Shown piece after piece: positions 43,201 through 52,700 of a DNA stretch of 64,000 nucleotides (positions are counted from its first letter, which is position 1; each line of letters begins with the position of its first letter). Both the position numbers and the translations under genes were made by a program. Source of the stretch: Punica granatum (Eukaryota; Streptophyta; Magnoliopsida; Myrtales; Lythraceae); assembly GCF_007655135.1 (NCBI RefSeq), contig NC_045131.1:20444001-20508000 (forward strand), in the 5' to 3' direction. Below the pieces are notes generated by a model. That model did not search any database. It worked only from the letters and a program-made list of their open reading frames with translations, and was not told the origin of the DNA.

Positions 43201-43816
43201 CACTGTCAACGGCGAGGAAGATTACGCGGTCTATAAAGAAACGGCCATCCCTTATATCAGCATTGGAGAAGATCAGAATCTCCCTTTCCATTCTTTTGAC
43301 ATGATCTCCGTAATTCGAGACTACGGAGAGGTTAGTCCATCGCGAACTGATCGCATGATTGGAAAGGTTCTCTTGAAGAACAATTATGTCCCTGGAACTG
43401 GACTCGGGGCACGCGCACAGGGAATCCTTCGACCAATCGAAATGGAGGAATACCGCAATAGGAGGGGACTCGGCTTTCGCCCTTCCTGCCATGAGGTCAC
43501 ACAAGCCCGTCGCGGAAAACATCTACACCACCTTGCTGCACATTATGGGAAGCTCTATAGGGGCATGCCATTTCCACCACTCTCACAGTTTTTTGCAGCA
43601 CCACCACAAATCATGGGAGACACCTCAGAGAACCCAATCACTGAAACAGATGACTTCTCTTCGGATGCGGTTGAAGCGTTTTTGGCTTTGCCAGCCATAC
43701 ATGCCGTCATTGAGGAGACATCTTCTAAGGTTCATATCCGTCCTGCACAGGAGGATGAGGAGCTTACCAACTGGACTTCAATCCCGCTCTACTCGGCCAT
43801 AGTTGCCGATGTGTAA
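40217..43816 (+). CDS. gag-pro: Gag-protease polyprotein of element C (1199 aa)
   Basis: Gag packages the RNA and the protease matures the polyprotein. The ATG at 40217 aligns with A. Residues 1-260 are Pro-rich and disordered-looking. The gag core spans about 280-450 (TKDPRHHLRHY, QDSLTGSALDWFM, HSTLRGAYYSHLLAHTSSF). A zinc-knuckle-like C-x2-H..GH..C lies at about 617-635 (CEFHRGAPGHTLDTC). The aspartic protease has DNGSA with catalytic Asp at residue 895 (42899) and a flap-end LLLGRPWIH at about 965. After it lies a G-patch-like segment at about 1050-1095 (NNYVPGTGLGARAQGI...RRGLGF), a glycine-rich RNA-binding module also found after some retroviral proteases. The stop TAA (43814-43816) lies inside a GTAAG splice donor, so splicing would remove it and join pol. 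No frame break is seen. Confidence 0.92.
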   Translation: MAEEQQPVISERDAPPMPAQSIPEDTRVISSPAPTTYSGAIPTHFPSPAQVSPNVVDPVRFAALEGIVNQLAANMNTNMTELMAMLRDQNRASSSHTPSPERRTTVHRNPIDPPIYVTDSEDMSFPATTYVPTITPVSDPMPPPPAPTSVPFPPAAFLSTDPAMITLPPLTIPTQSPIYTVPPPTVPPVAITQVPAPTMEPFSFQAPQTQMSFSYQTPPPLNIPPTEPGTPTHAAPAILPTNIPPENEQEKRMKRMEETIRTLQAGTSRHDFSDSDWNLFPGMLLPPKIKIPDFKRYDGTKDPRHHLRHYHSKMLPYWDYEEFVVQTFQDSLTGSALDWFMTLKAGDISTWTDLSQKFLDQYRFCAETPPTLLDLSMAEMKESQTFEAYATEWRGKAAKHIPPITERQQVQLFHSTLRGAYYSHLLAHTSSFSDLIEAGKKLDMGVKLGRIEDPARNKDRETPKKQTAGTSRRGKNATIGIVNPGHQAPHPMSVDYAPALPISQPYAHPVQYMQPHQTPQAYFSTPPTVIQSQPPQPYPSVQVQPVRPPTSRPPQPAQRVPAPRTQQDNTAQPRSRKQYTNLPAPPSYIFRQLLAGDKIKTEAPNPRFDPSMQNQNLRCEFHRGAPGHTLDTCWRLRDKIQEMIDARQISFNEVKPPNVRANPLPDHGSGAGPSVNMISIAAIEEEEDARKPSIPFAINYAPVELAFAPAPFVIEVPAKEPYHDSRVPWTYESEVASAELKMSTMGITRSGRVYQGPEHIDKGKALATESSIAPKAVSFSTKKVTDQEAEDFMKVIKASEYKVIEQMSKSPAHISLLALLLNSEPHRNALLKVLTAAQVPKDTAPNRIEETVNSIFSNQISFSEDEIPTEGQAHLRALHIVCKCNNHIVGRVMIDNGSALNVCPVSTLKQMNVDMSHIRASKTTVRAFDGSKRVVNGEIDLLIEVGPCSFSITFQILEIPNAFSLLLGRPWIHAAGAVPSSLHQKLKFFAEGKLITVNGEEDYAVYKETAIPYISIGEDQNLPFHSFDMISVIRDYGEVSPSRTDRMIGKVLLKNNYVPGTGLGARAQGILRPIEMEEYRNRRGLGFRPSCHEVTQARRGKHLHHLAAHYGKLYRGMPFPPLSQFFAAPPQIMGDTSENPITETDDFSSDAVEAFLALPAIHAVIEETSSKVHIRPAQEDEELTNWTSIPLYSAIVADV

Positions 43817-44000
43817 GACGGTCTTTATACATAATGCTACCTGCATGTCGGCAATGCCATAAGCCACATGACAGAAGAGGGGTTTTTGTTATGGCTTGTT
43901 AATAGAATCCCTGCATGTTTTTGATTTCCTGTCCCTAAATTCTCTCTTGCACTCGCTTCTAACATCTTTAATTTCTAAGACAATTCACTTTCATGTCCAG
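43813..44000 (+). other. Predicted intron between gag-pro and pol (element C, 188 bp)
   Basis: Donor GATGT|GTAAGAC (43813), acceptor TTCACTTTCATGTCCAG| (43999-44000), with a branch-like CTAAC about 45 bp upstream of the acceptor. The sites align with B. The spliced frame reads on (SNPNHGYNDSDSL...YFGEGLDEDG) until about 44118, where C lacks one base relative to B (GAAGGAGTTT against GAAGAGAGTTT). After that, pol is in the next frame. Confidence 0.75.
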
Positions 44001-44123
44001 GCTCCAATCGAATCCAAATCATGGATATAACGATTCGGATTCACTCGAAACACATCTCGGAAAGTCCCTACCCATATACTTCGGGGAAGGACTTGACGAG
44101 GATGGTCGCGAGATAGAAGGAGT

Positions 44124-47100
44124 TTGCATCGTCTCGAAAACCACCAACTCACTTCCGTTGAGCCAACCGAAGACATCAACGTAGGCAATGCAGACGAACC
44201 ACGCACCCTTAGAATCGGAATAGGACTCGACTCTGCACAGAGGACCCGAATGATCGACTTCTTGACAGAGTACCAGGAGGTCTTCGCTTGGTCCTACGCC
44301 GATATGCCAGGCCTAGACCCCTCAATCGTAAAGCATTTCCTCCCACTCGATACTGAAAGATTCCCACCCAAACGCCAACACTTGCGACGTCAAAGAGCTG
44401 ACCTTCTCTTACGCATTAAGGAAGAAGTCATCAAGCAAGTAGACGCGGGATTCCTGGAGGTATGCAATTACTCTGAATGGGTAGCGAACATTGTTCCAGT
44501 GGAAAAGAAAAATGGGAAAGTCAGAGTCTGCATCGACTACCGAGATCTCAATAGGGCTAGCCCAAAGGATAATTTTCCGCTGCCACACATCGATGTCTTG
44601 GTGGACAATACAGCACGCCACTCACAATTCTCCTTCATGGACGGTTTCTCTGGATACAATCAGATTCAGATGGCCGAAGAAGACAAAGTCAAGACCACAT
44701 TCATCACGATGTGGGGTACATTTTGCTACAAGGTCATGCCTTTCGGTCTCAAAAATGCCGGGGCAACCTATCAACGAGCAATGGTCACTCTCTTTCATGA
44801 CATGATGCATAAAGAGATCGAGGTCTATGTAGACGACATGATCGCGAAGTCCAAAGAAGGAGAAGATCATTTGGTTAACCTCAAACGATTGTTCGACCGC
44901 CTCAAGAAATACAAACTCCGACTTAACCCAACAAAATGCACATTTGGCGTCAAGTCAGGGAAATTGTTAGGGTTTATAGTCAGTGAGGAAGGCATCAAGG
45001 TCGACCCTGACAAAGTTAAAGCGATCATGGAATTGCCCCCTCCATCGACAGTGCGCGAAGTGAGGAGCTTCTTAGGACGGCTGAATTACATCGCGCGTTT
45101 CATCGCAAATTTGACAGACAAGTGCCAACCACTCTTCCGTTTGCTTCGCAAGAATGCAGCGGTCGAATGGGATGATGAGTGTCAGAAAGCTTTTGATACC
45201 ATCAAGGCATATTTAAGTCAGCCGCCGGTGTTAGTTCCACCTTCACCTGATCGTCCTCTCATTTTGTACTTGACGGTGCGCCGACAATCCATCGGATGCA
45301 TGTTAGGACAAAAGGACGAGTCCTCTCACGCAGAGCGAGCCATTTATTATTTGAGCAAAAAGTTCACTGAAGGGGAGTCCAACTACCCTGAGATAGAGAA
45401 AATGTGTTGCGCACTTGTGTGGGTCATGCAGAGACTCCGGCAATACACTCTCTACCATACTGTTCGCCTGCTGTCGAAGACAGATCCTTTGAAATATCTG
45501 CTTAGTACTCCGTCCTCCATGAGGAACATAGCAAAATGGCGTTGCCAACTGACGGAGTACGACATCGAATATGTGTCGCGCACATCAGTCAAGGGCCAAG
45601 CGATAGCAGATCATTTAGCAGAATTCCCGATTGTCGATGACACACCGATCGACTCTGATTTCCCCGACGAAAAAATCCTCCAAATGAGTGGTGAGGAGGA
45701 AACCACCAGATGGAAGATGTACTTCGATGGTGCAGTTAATTCCACCGGATCAGGGATTGGCGCAGTGCTGATATCCCCGGAAGGGCGCCATTTTCCTGTT
45801 GCAGCGAAGATTGATTTCCCCTGCACCAACAACATAGCCGAATATGAGGCATGTATCCTCGGCTTGCAGGCGGCAATCGACCTCAAAGTCAAGGAGCTTG
45901 AAGTGTTTGGAGATTCCATGCTCACAATCTTTCAGACACTCAAACAATGGAAGACGAAAGATCCAAAACTGGTGCCATATCATGAGTACCTTGAAGACTT
46001 GACAGAAAACTTCAAGGACATCTCATTTACATACACACCACGCATGAAGAACCAGTTCGCTGATGCACTCGCAACACTCGCTTCCATGGTTAGCATTACA
46101 AAAGAGAATCTCATCGAGCCCCTCGAATTTGAGATTGCTCAGGGTCCTGCCCATTGCGATGTAATCGACGCTATCGACGGCAAGCCGTGGTACGCAGACA
46201 TTAAACACTTGCTACAAACGGGTCAGTTCCCAGCATTCACCGATCGACATGACCGGAGGACTCTTCGGCGCATTGCAGCAAATTTCTTCCTGAGCGGTGA
46301 AATCCTTTACCGCCGTTCTTTCGATGCCACACTGCTTCGGTGTGTTGATGAGAATGAGGCACAACGCCTCATGGAAGAAGTGCACGAGGGAAATTGCGGA
46401 CCTCATATGAACGGGCTCATGCTAGCAAAGAAGCTCATGCGACTTGGGTACTTCTGGTCCACCATGGAGACTGACTGCGTCAAACATGTCAGGCACTGTC
46501 ACTTGTGTCAAGTTTACGCAAATCAGATCAGAGCACCACCCAATGAGCTGCATCCAATGGCTGCTCCGTGGCCCTTTTCAATGTGGGGCATGGACGTGAT
46601 TGGTCCTATTAACCCCAAAGCATCCAATGGGCACTTGTACATATTGGTAGCTATCGACTACTTCACCAAATGGATCGAAGCTATCACTCTTGCATCAGTC
46701 ACTGCAAAGACCGTGGCACGCTTCCTCAGACGTGACATCATTGCACGTTACGGGGTCCCTGCGACACTTGTCACAGACAACGCCAAGAATTTGAACAATA
46801 AGCTCATCGATGAGCTCTGTGCACAGTTCAAGATTCTACACCGCAACTCCTCTCCGTATCGTCCACAAATGAACGGTGCAGTAGAGGCAGCAAACAAGAA
46901 CATAAAGAAGATCATCGAAAAGATGACAGTTAATTACAGAGACTGGCACGAGATGCTCCCATTCGCACTCTTGGCGTATCGGACTTCTATCCGCTCGTCC
47001 ACTGGATCAACCCCATACTCTTTGGTCTACGGCATGGAAGCAGTTCTTCCAATCGAAGTAGAGATTCCCTCTATGAGGATCCTTGCCGAGTCCAAGCTCA

Positions 47101-47435
47101 AGGAAGCAGAGTGGGCAAAGCAACGCTACGAACAGCTCAATCTCATTGATGAGAAGCGGCTAACAGCACTTTGCCACGGTCAGTGCTATCAGCAAAGAAT
47201 GGCCCGAGCTTTTAACAAGAAAGTTCGTCCCCGCGAGTTCAGCCCCGGCGACCTCGTCCTGCGAAAGGTTCTGCATATTGCCCCTGATTCCAGGGGCAAA
47301 TTCGCTTACAAATACGACGGTCCCTTCATTGTTAAAGAAGTCTTTGACGGTGGGGCAATCATTCTCAATGATATGGATGGGAACGAGAATGCTCTTCCGG
47401 TCAATGCTGATACACTCAAGAAATACTATCCATGA
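44124..47435 (+). CDS. pol: Pol polyprotein of element C: RT, dual RNase H, integrase (1103 aa)
   Basis: It copies the RNA and integrates the cDNA. The first in-frame ATG is 44124; if the intron is spliced, the exon begins at 44001 in another frame because of one missing base near 44118. RT spans about 70-250, with catalytic Asp 173 (SFMDGFSGYNQ) and YVDD at 235-238. The RT-linked RNase H region is about 300-430. A second, archaeal-type RNase H, typical of the Tat lineage, has D535 (YFDGAVN), E575 (AEYEACILGL), D597 (FGDSML) and D647 (NQFADALATL). Integrase has a zinc-binding HHCC region (about 750-795), then D824, D885 and E921 with 35 residues between the last two. The C-terminal domain (GDLVLRKVLH...YKYDGPF) has no chromodomain. 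All catalytic residues are present. Confidence 0.93.
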   Translation: MHRLENHQLTSVEPTEDINVGNADEPRTLRIGIGLDSAQRTRMIDFLTEYQEVFAWSYADMPGLDPSIVKHFLPLDTERFPPKRQHLRRQRADLLLRIKEEVIKQVDAGFLEVCNYSEWVANIVPVEKKNGKVRVCIDYRDLNRASPKDNFPLPHIDVLVDNTARHSQFSFMDGFSGYNQIQMAEEDKVKTTFITMWGTFCYKVMPFGLKNAGATYQRAMVTLFHDMMHKEIEVYVDDMIAKSKEGEDHLVNLKRLFDRLKKYKLRLNPTKCTFGVKSGKLLGFIVSEEGIKVDPDKVKAIMELPPPSTVREVRSFLGRLNYIARFIANLTDKCQPLFRLLRKNAAVEWDDECQKAFDTIKAYLSQPPVLVPPSPDRPLILYLTVRRQSIGCMLGQKDESSHAERAIYYLSKKFTEGESNYPEIEKMCCALVWVMQRLRQYTLYHTVRLLSKTDPLKYLLSTPSSMRNIAKWRCQLTEYDIEYVSRTSVKGQAIADHLAEFPIVDDTPIDSDFPDEKILQMSGEEETTRWKMYFDGAVNSTGSGIGAVLISPEGRHFPVAAKIDFPCTNNIAEYEACILGLQAAIDLKVKELEVFGDSMLTIFQTLKQWKTKDPKLVPYHEYLEDLTENFKDISFTYTPRMKNQFADALATLASMVSITKENLIEPLEFEIAQGPAHCDVIDAIDGKPWYADIKHLLQTGQFPAFTDRHDRRTLRRIAANFFLSGEILYRRSFDATLLRCVDENEAQRLMEEVHEGNCGPHMNGLMLAKKLMRLGYFWSTMETDCVKHVRHCHLCQVYANQIRAPPNELHPMAAPWPFSMWGMDVIGPINPKASNGHLYILVAIDYFTKWIEAITLASVTAKTVARFLRRDIIARYGVPATLVTDNAKNLNNKLIDELCAQFKILHRNSSPYRPQMNGAVEAANKNIKKIIEKMTVNYRDWHEMLPFALLAYRTSIRSSTGSTPYSLVYGMEAVLPIEVEIPSMRILAESKLKEAEWAKQRYEQLNLIDEKRLTALCHGQCYQQRMARAFNKKVRPREFSPGDLVLRKVLHIAPDSRGKFAYKYDGPFIVKEVFDGGAIILNDMDGNENALPVNADTLKKYYP

Positions 47436-47609
47436 TAGTGTTTCTCTCATTCCACGTGGATGTTTTCCTCAAATGCACATTTACATTTCTTTACTTTCTT
47501 CGCATGTACAATCTCCCAGCATTTTCATTTCCGCTTATTAATACACTCCCCGCTTCTGCCTTTTTCCCTTTCTCTGAACTTGTCCTGAGAGAAAAATAGT
47601 AAATCTCCC
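47436..47609 (+). other. Start of 3' UTR, element C
   Basis: Non-coding sequence between the pol stop and the hairpin modules; nothing else is recognised. Confidence 0.5.
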
Positions 47610-47897
47610 GCTAGGTTGAAAACCTCTTTGAGGCGGCCTAGGCAAAAATTAGGGAATGAGGGGCACGGTTTAAAATCCCGAAAAAGGGGAATCGTGGCAA
47701 AAGGAGAGTACAAAGCGAAATCCTCGCTAGAGTGAAAACCCGAAAAGGCGCTCTAGGCAAAAGTTAGAGGAACCGAGAGGTATGACCAAATCCAATTGGG
47801 ACGGTCATAGCAAAAGGTGAGCTCTAAATGAGAAAAGAGTCTAAAAGAATACCCCGCTAGGTCGTCACGCATCTTGCGACCTAGGCAAAAGTTAGGG
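47610..47897 (+). promoter_or_regulatory. 3' UTR hairpin module array (element C), five hairpins
   Basis: H1: CTAGGTTG/CGGCCTAG (47611-47618 with 47634-47641), inner CCTC/GAGG. H2: CACGGTT/AATCGTG (47664-47670 with 47690-47696), inner TCCC/GGGG. H1: CTAGAGTG/CGCTCTAG (47727-47734 with 47749-47756). H2: TATGACC/GGTCATA (47781-47787 with 47803-47809). H1: CTAGGTCG/CGACCTAG (47857-47864 with 47877-47884). The 3' flanks are GCAAAAR-YTAG after H1 and GCAAAAGGWGAG after H2. Stems differ from A and B by paired changes. Confidence 0.65.
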
Positions 47898-48544
47898 GCC
47901 TTCGGCAGCTCGACTATGAAGTAACAACTACACTCAGTGTGAAGCGACAACAAGTAGTAGTTTGGCAGTCTCCGATGCAAGCAAACTCTCTTTGACTCTC
48001 ACAGCACAAGACACGTTTCGACATGCAGTCGAATCGTCGTATCCTTGATATGGAGGATCCCAAAATCCCTCCATTTTCCTTAATGCAAATTCTACGGGTC
48101 AAGCCCATTCTGTAAATATAAGCCTTTTGTCGAGTCACAATCTAGTGGGAGACGACCACCCCTTTAAATGGTCATCATGTTCAAATCCCCAAAGCATTAT
48201 TATTCAGACTTCTTGATACATCTTCATTATGGCTATAGAGTAGGATTGACAACCACTATTAGCCCTTTTGATTCTAGTTGCAGGAAGCAGGATTTGAACC
48301 CCGAAAAGAGTTTCTTTTTGACGAATGCATGTCTGTCTTATGCCAAAGGCTACAGTCTAAATCCGAAGAGAGACCTTCAGGACAACACTCCAGGCACTCA
48401 GTTACATCGCAATCAGTTGGCGAGCAATGAAACGTCCCACCACAGCATTGATTGCGACATGGACGAAATCAACGAGGGAAGGAACACAATGATTCCTTCC
48501 ACACCTCACACCACTCCCCAGTGTTTGCATTTACTTCTCACACA
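47898..48544 (+). other. 3' UTR of element C before the tandem array
   Basis: No convincing gene. The ORF at 48168-48683 runs into the repeat array and its N-terminal half has no motif. The point corresponding to the 31064/31065 junction lies at about 48375. Confidence 0.5.
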
Positions 48545-49105
48545 TTTATTTCTGCAATGCACTTTCATTAGCGTGCACCCTCTCAGGACTGCAGTGCACA
48601 TTTATTTCCGCAATGCACTTTCATTAGCGTGCACCCTCTCAGGACTGCAGTGCACATTTATTTCCGCAATGCACTTTCATTAGCGTGCACCCTCTCAGGA
48701 CCGCAGTGCACATTTATTTCCGCAATGCACTTTCATTAGCGTGCACCCTCTCAGGACCGCAGTGCACATTTATTTCCGCAATGCACTTTCATTAGCGTGC
48801 ACCCTCTCAGGACTGCAGTGCACATTTATTTCCGCAATGCATTTTCATTAGCGTGCACCCTCTCAGGACTGCAGTGCACATTTATTTCCGCAATGCATTT
48901 TCATTAGCGTGCACCCTCTCAGGACTGCAGTGCACATTTATTTCCGCAATGCATTTTCATTAGCGTGCACCCTCTCAGGACTGCAGTGCACATTTATTTC
49001 CGCAATGCATTTTCATTAGCGTGCACCCTCTCAGGACCGCAGTGCACATTTATTTCCGCAATGCATTTTCATTAGCGTGCACCCTCTCAGGATTGCAGTG
49101 CACAT
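48545..49105 (+). repeat. 3' UTR tandem array, 56-bp unit (element C)
   Basis: It has the same unit and about the same ten copies as 31240-31796, differing at a few C/T positions. Confidence 0.93.
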
Positions 49106-49520
49106 CGCAAGTCCACCGGGTAGGCGCCTTTGAACCATGCAGTTCATTCGGTATGCGCCCCGTGCATATTGCAAACTCGCCGAGCAAGCGCTCGTGCATC
49201 TCGCAAGTCCACCGGGTAGGCGCCTTTGAACCATGCAGTTCATTCGGTATGCGCCCCGTGCATATTGCAAACCCTTCGGGTCAGTCCCGACTACTTTTCC
49301 TGCATTGGGGTCAGTCCCCTTCGGGTCAGTCCCGACTACTTTTCCTGCATTGGGGTCAGTCCCCTTCGGGTCAGTCCCGACTACTTTTCCTGCATTGGGG
49401 TCAGTCCCCTTCGGGTCAGTCCCGATTACTTTTCGTGCATATTGCAAACCCCTTCGGGTCAGTCCCGATTACTTTTCTTGCATTGGGGTCAATCCCCGTC
49501 GGGTCAGTCCCGACTTTAAT
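49106..49520 (+). repeat. Secondary 3' UTR repeats (element C)
   Basis: Two copies of the ~96-bp unit and about five of the 45-bp CGGGTCAGTCCCG unit, almost identical to 31797-32210 (for example ATTGCAAACC against ATTACAAACC). Confidence 0.85.
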
Positions 49521-49681
49521 TGCCTGTTTCAGCTTTGTTCCGAACTCTACATGTTATTGTGCACATCTCACCATATTCCCTCTTATTAGGTACAACATCC
49601 TACATATCCAAAACAAAAAGGAGAGGGCCATATAGGAAATTCCATTTTGATCATTGCTATCAAACTGGGGTGCTTTTGAAA

Positions 49682-49729
49682 TCTTTGATTGCATCCTCTA
49701 CTCGAGCAAGCAGTCAAAGAGGGGCAAGC
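49682..49729 (+). promoter_or_regulatory. Polypurine tract with overlapping hairpin (element C)
   Basis: TCTTTGATTG (49682-49691) pairs with CAGTCAAAGA (49711-49720). The tract AAAGAGGGGCAAGC abuts L2 at 49730. Confidence 0.7.
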
Positions 49730-52700
49730 TGTCAGCACCCCATTTTGGCTCACCATTCCAAACAATGATATTAGCAATGACCCAAGCCACGACTTGAGCA
49801 GAATACAGAAAACGGCTCGGCAGAGCAAGAAATCACTATTCATCCTCAAGTTGGCAAAATTGAGCAAATGGCCCATGGACATGACAGAAGGACTCTAGGG
49901 GTCACCAAAGGGGAACAGAGCGACCAAAGAACTCAACAATGTCCAAAACCGGCGTTTTCAGTGTATTACACGGACGGCACTATTTTCCGATAGTTCGCTC
50001 GGTCATCGGAAGATAGTGAATATTGGACTCCAAAAATCCACACCAGTGCCAAATAGATGAAGAGTGTCCCCAAAGGCATTTTGCAAATCATCTGTTCTAT
50101 ACAGAACAACTTTCTGTATACAGACAACTTTTCAGTGGAAGTCCAAAAATGCCGGTTTCCTAGAGAAAAGTTAATTCCAAATATCAGACGCGGCCATGCC
50201 CCATCAGCACACAGAGTAGGAACAACGCTTCAGATTGTCTTTTGGAAGTCACACAGACACTTCAAATGACTTCCGAACGGCAAAACAAGCATACCCCTCT
50301 TCAGAAGAGCATAGCCGGAGAAGGGTCTGATGGAATTACGGCAAACGAAGTTCATACTGCATTGCCCAGAAAACTCTAGCAGACATTCACAATTGGGCAA
50401 AACAGACAGCAAAACCCTTCGCGGTTTCCCGAGTAACCTCCGAAGAGCGGAAATGACCATTTTCAGTGGAAATCCATATCCGGAGGTCCTCTTTGGGGAA
50501 ATTTGACGCCGAATGCTTACGTTACACAATGCTAGCCTTCTTAAGGCTCAATGTGGAGTCGTCGGAATAATTCACACAACTCATCTAGATCTCTCAAACA
50601 GTGCTTTAGAGGTCTCAGATACACTCTTCAAGTCCTTGGAGGTCTAATCTTGACAAACAGAGATTACAGTAATCTCCGGAGTGCCCAAGCAACTCAGAAG
50701 TCATCTTGAGAAAACCAGTCTCGGCCTCCTAGGACGTCTCCGGCCCCACGTTAGCATTACCGGCTTAAGGGATGATTGTTCACGTGGTTTGACAACTTAT
50801 GCCAAAATGACCAACATGAGATGCAGACACGGGATATGCTGTCAGAAGCGGACAACTTCGCCCCGATCACTTGCAATGGGCAAAATCGGCTCCCGAGCCC
50901 CACACACATCCGGGACATTTCTCAATAGAAAATGTCAATCTTGGGCTCATTAACTCCGTTTTCACGCGTATACGACAATTCGACGTTCAATTCGAACCAC
51001 GAACTTCGAATACGCGACCAATCGAGACCCGAGTCTTTTCCCGGTTTCTCCTCACAAGCCGTGGGACCCACGGGCTGCCCAAGGGCAACCGCCCTTTGCC
51101 CCAAACTTTTCGGCCTTTTCCCCTTTCCTCTCTTGCCCTCACCTAGCCCAAAATATCTTTGGTCTTCCAAGTCAACACTCAAGCCATTAACTCCACCTCC
51201 ATTAATGCTTCTTGGCTCTTCCTCATCAAGATACTTGGATGACATTCATCCTCATCTCCATTAGGGCAACCGACCTTCATTAATGAGGCCCTTAATGGTG
51301 CTTTGTTTTGCTTAATTGCTCATTAGCTTCACATATATATTGCCTATTTGTGATTAAGCTAATCATTCATGAAGCACACCTCATCTTGCTAGTTTCTCCC
51401 TCTAGAAAATGCTCTCAACTCCTTAGGAACCAGCAGCAAGCAAAGAACTTCATGAAAATCAAGAATCAAGCCAAATAGCTTTGGAGTTTAGGTCGGGATC
51501 CATAGCGGGCACTATTCCGACTTATATCCAAAATTCTTCAAACTTCATAGACGACATGTTTCGGACCCAAGGATTCCATTTCTGAACCCAGTTTTTTAGT
51601 TTGGAGTCGTTTGCTTATCATTTTGGATCATTTCGGGTGAAGTTGGAGCTCTCGGGTGAACAGTGCCCGTCACCAGGCGTCACCGAGCGCAGCCAGGCGT
51701 CACCGAGCGCAGCCAGCATCCGCAGCCAGGCGTCACCGAGCGCAGCCAGCATCCGCAGCCAGGCGTCACCCGCCGCGCGCCACGCCCGTCACCAGGCGCC
51801 CCCGTCGCCGCGCGTCGCGCAGCAGTCCGCAGCGCCAGTCAGCCACGCACGCCGCCGCCACCGCACCCCGCGCAGCGCCGCGCCGCGCCGTCACCGCACG
51901 CACGCCCCCGCGCCCGTCACCAGCGCACGCCCGCGCCCGTCACCCGCGCACGCCGCGCCCGTCACCCGCGCACGCCAGCGCCCGTCACCCGCGCACGCCC
52001 GCGCCCGTCACCCGCGCACGCCCGCGCACGTCACCCGCGCACGCCCGCGCCCGTCACCCGCGCACGCCGCGCCCGTCACCAGCGCACCGCGCCCGCACAG
52101 AGCACGCCGCGCCCGTCACACGCAGCACGCGCCCGTCACCAGCGCACACCGCGCCCGTCACCAGCGCAGTCCGTGCCCACTAGCTCCCGTCACCGTGCTC
52201 GACCGTGCCCGTGCACGTCCATCCTTGCACCCGAATACCCTTTTAAGGGTTCCACCGAGTCACCCGACTCTCAAACACTTCCCCGACTCTTTCCTCGTAT
52301 TCCGAGGCTAGGTAAAACACTTTCGACTTAGAGGAGTTAGGACTTTTTATATTTTGCATGGCTATGGAGTATTATGGTGTTTTCATGCATGTTTCATTCA
52401 CAAGATTTAATTTTTATGCAATTTTATGTTATATTATACACGTACACTATCTTAGGACTTGCTACCATGTCGGAAAGGGGCTTGGATCATCATAAAGAAG
52501 ACTATCCCGACCCTATTATGGCACATTAAGTCTCGGCCAATTCTCTAAAGGAGAGGGTTGAGATTTAAATTGCTCTTTTCGGGTTAAGATCGGTCTCCTT
52601 AGCCTATTCAAGTTAATTTCCGAGTTTGTTTATCATTATTGCATGCATGAAGCCGGTGTTATGTTATCCTTTTCCTTAATTAACACGTTTGTGAATGTTT

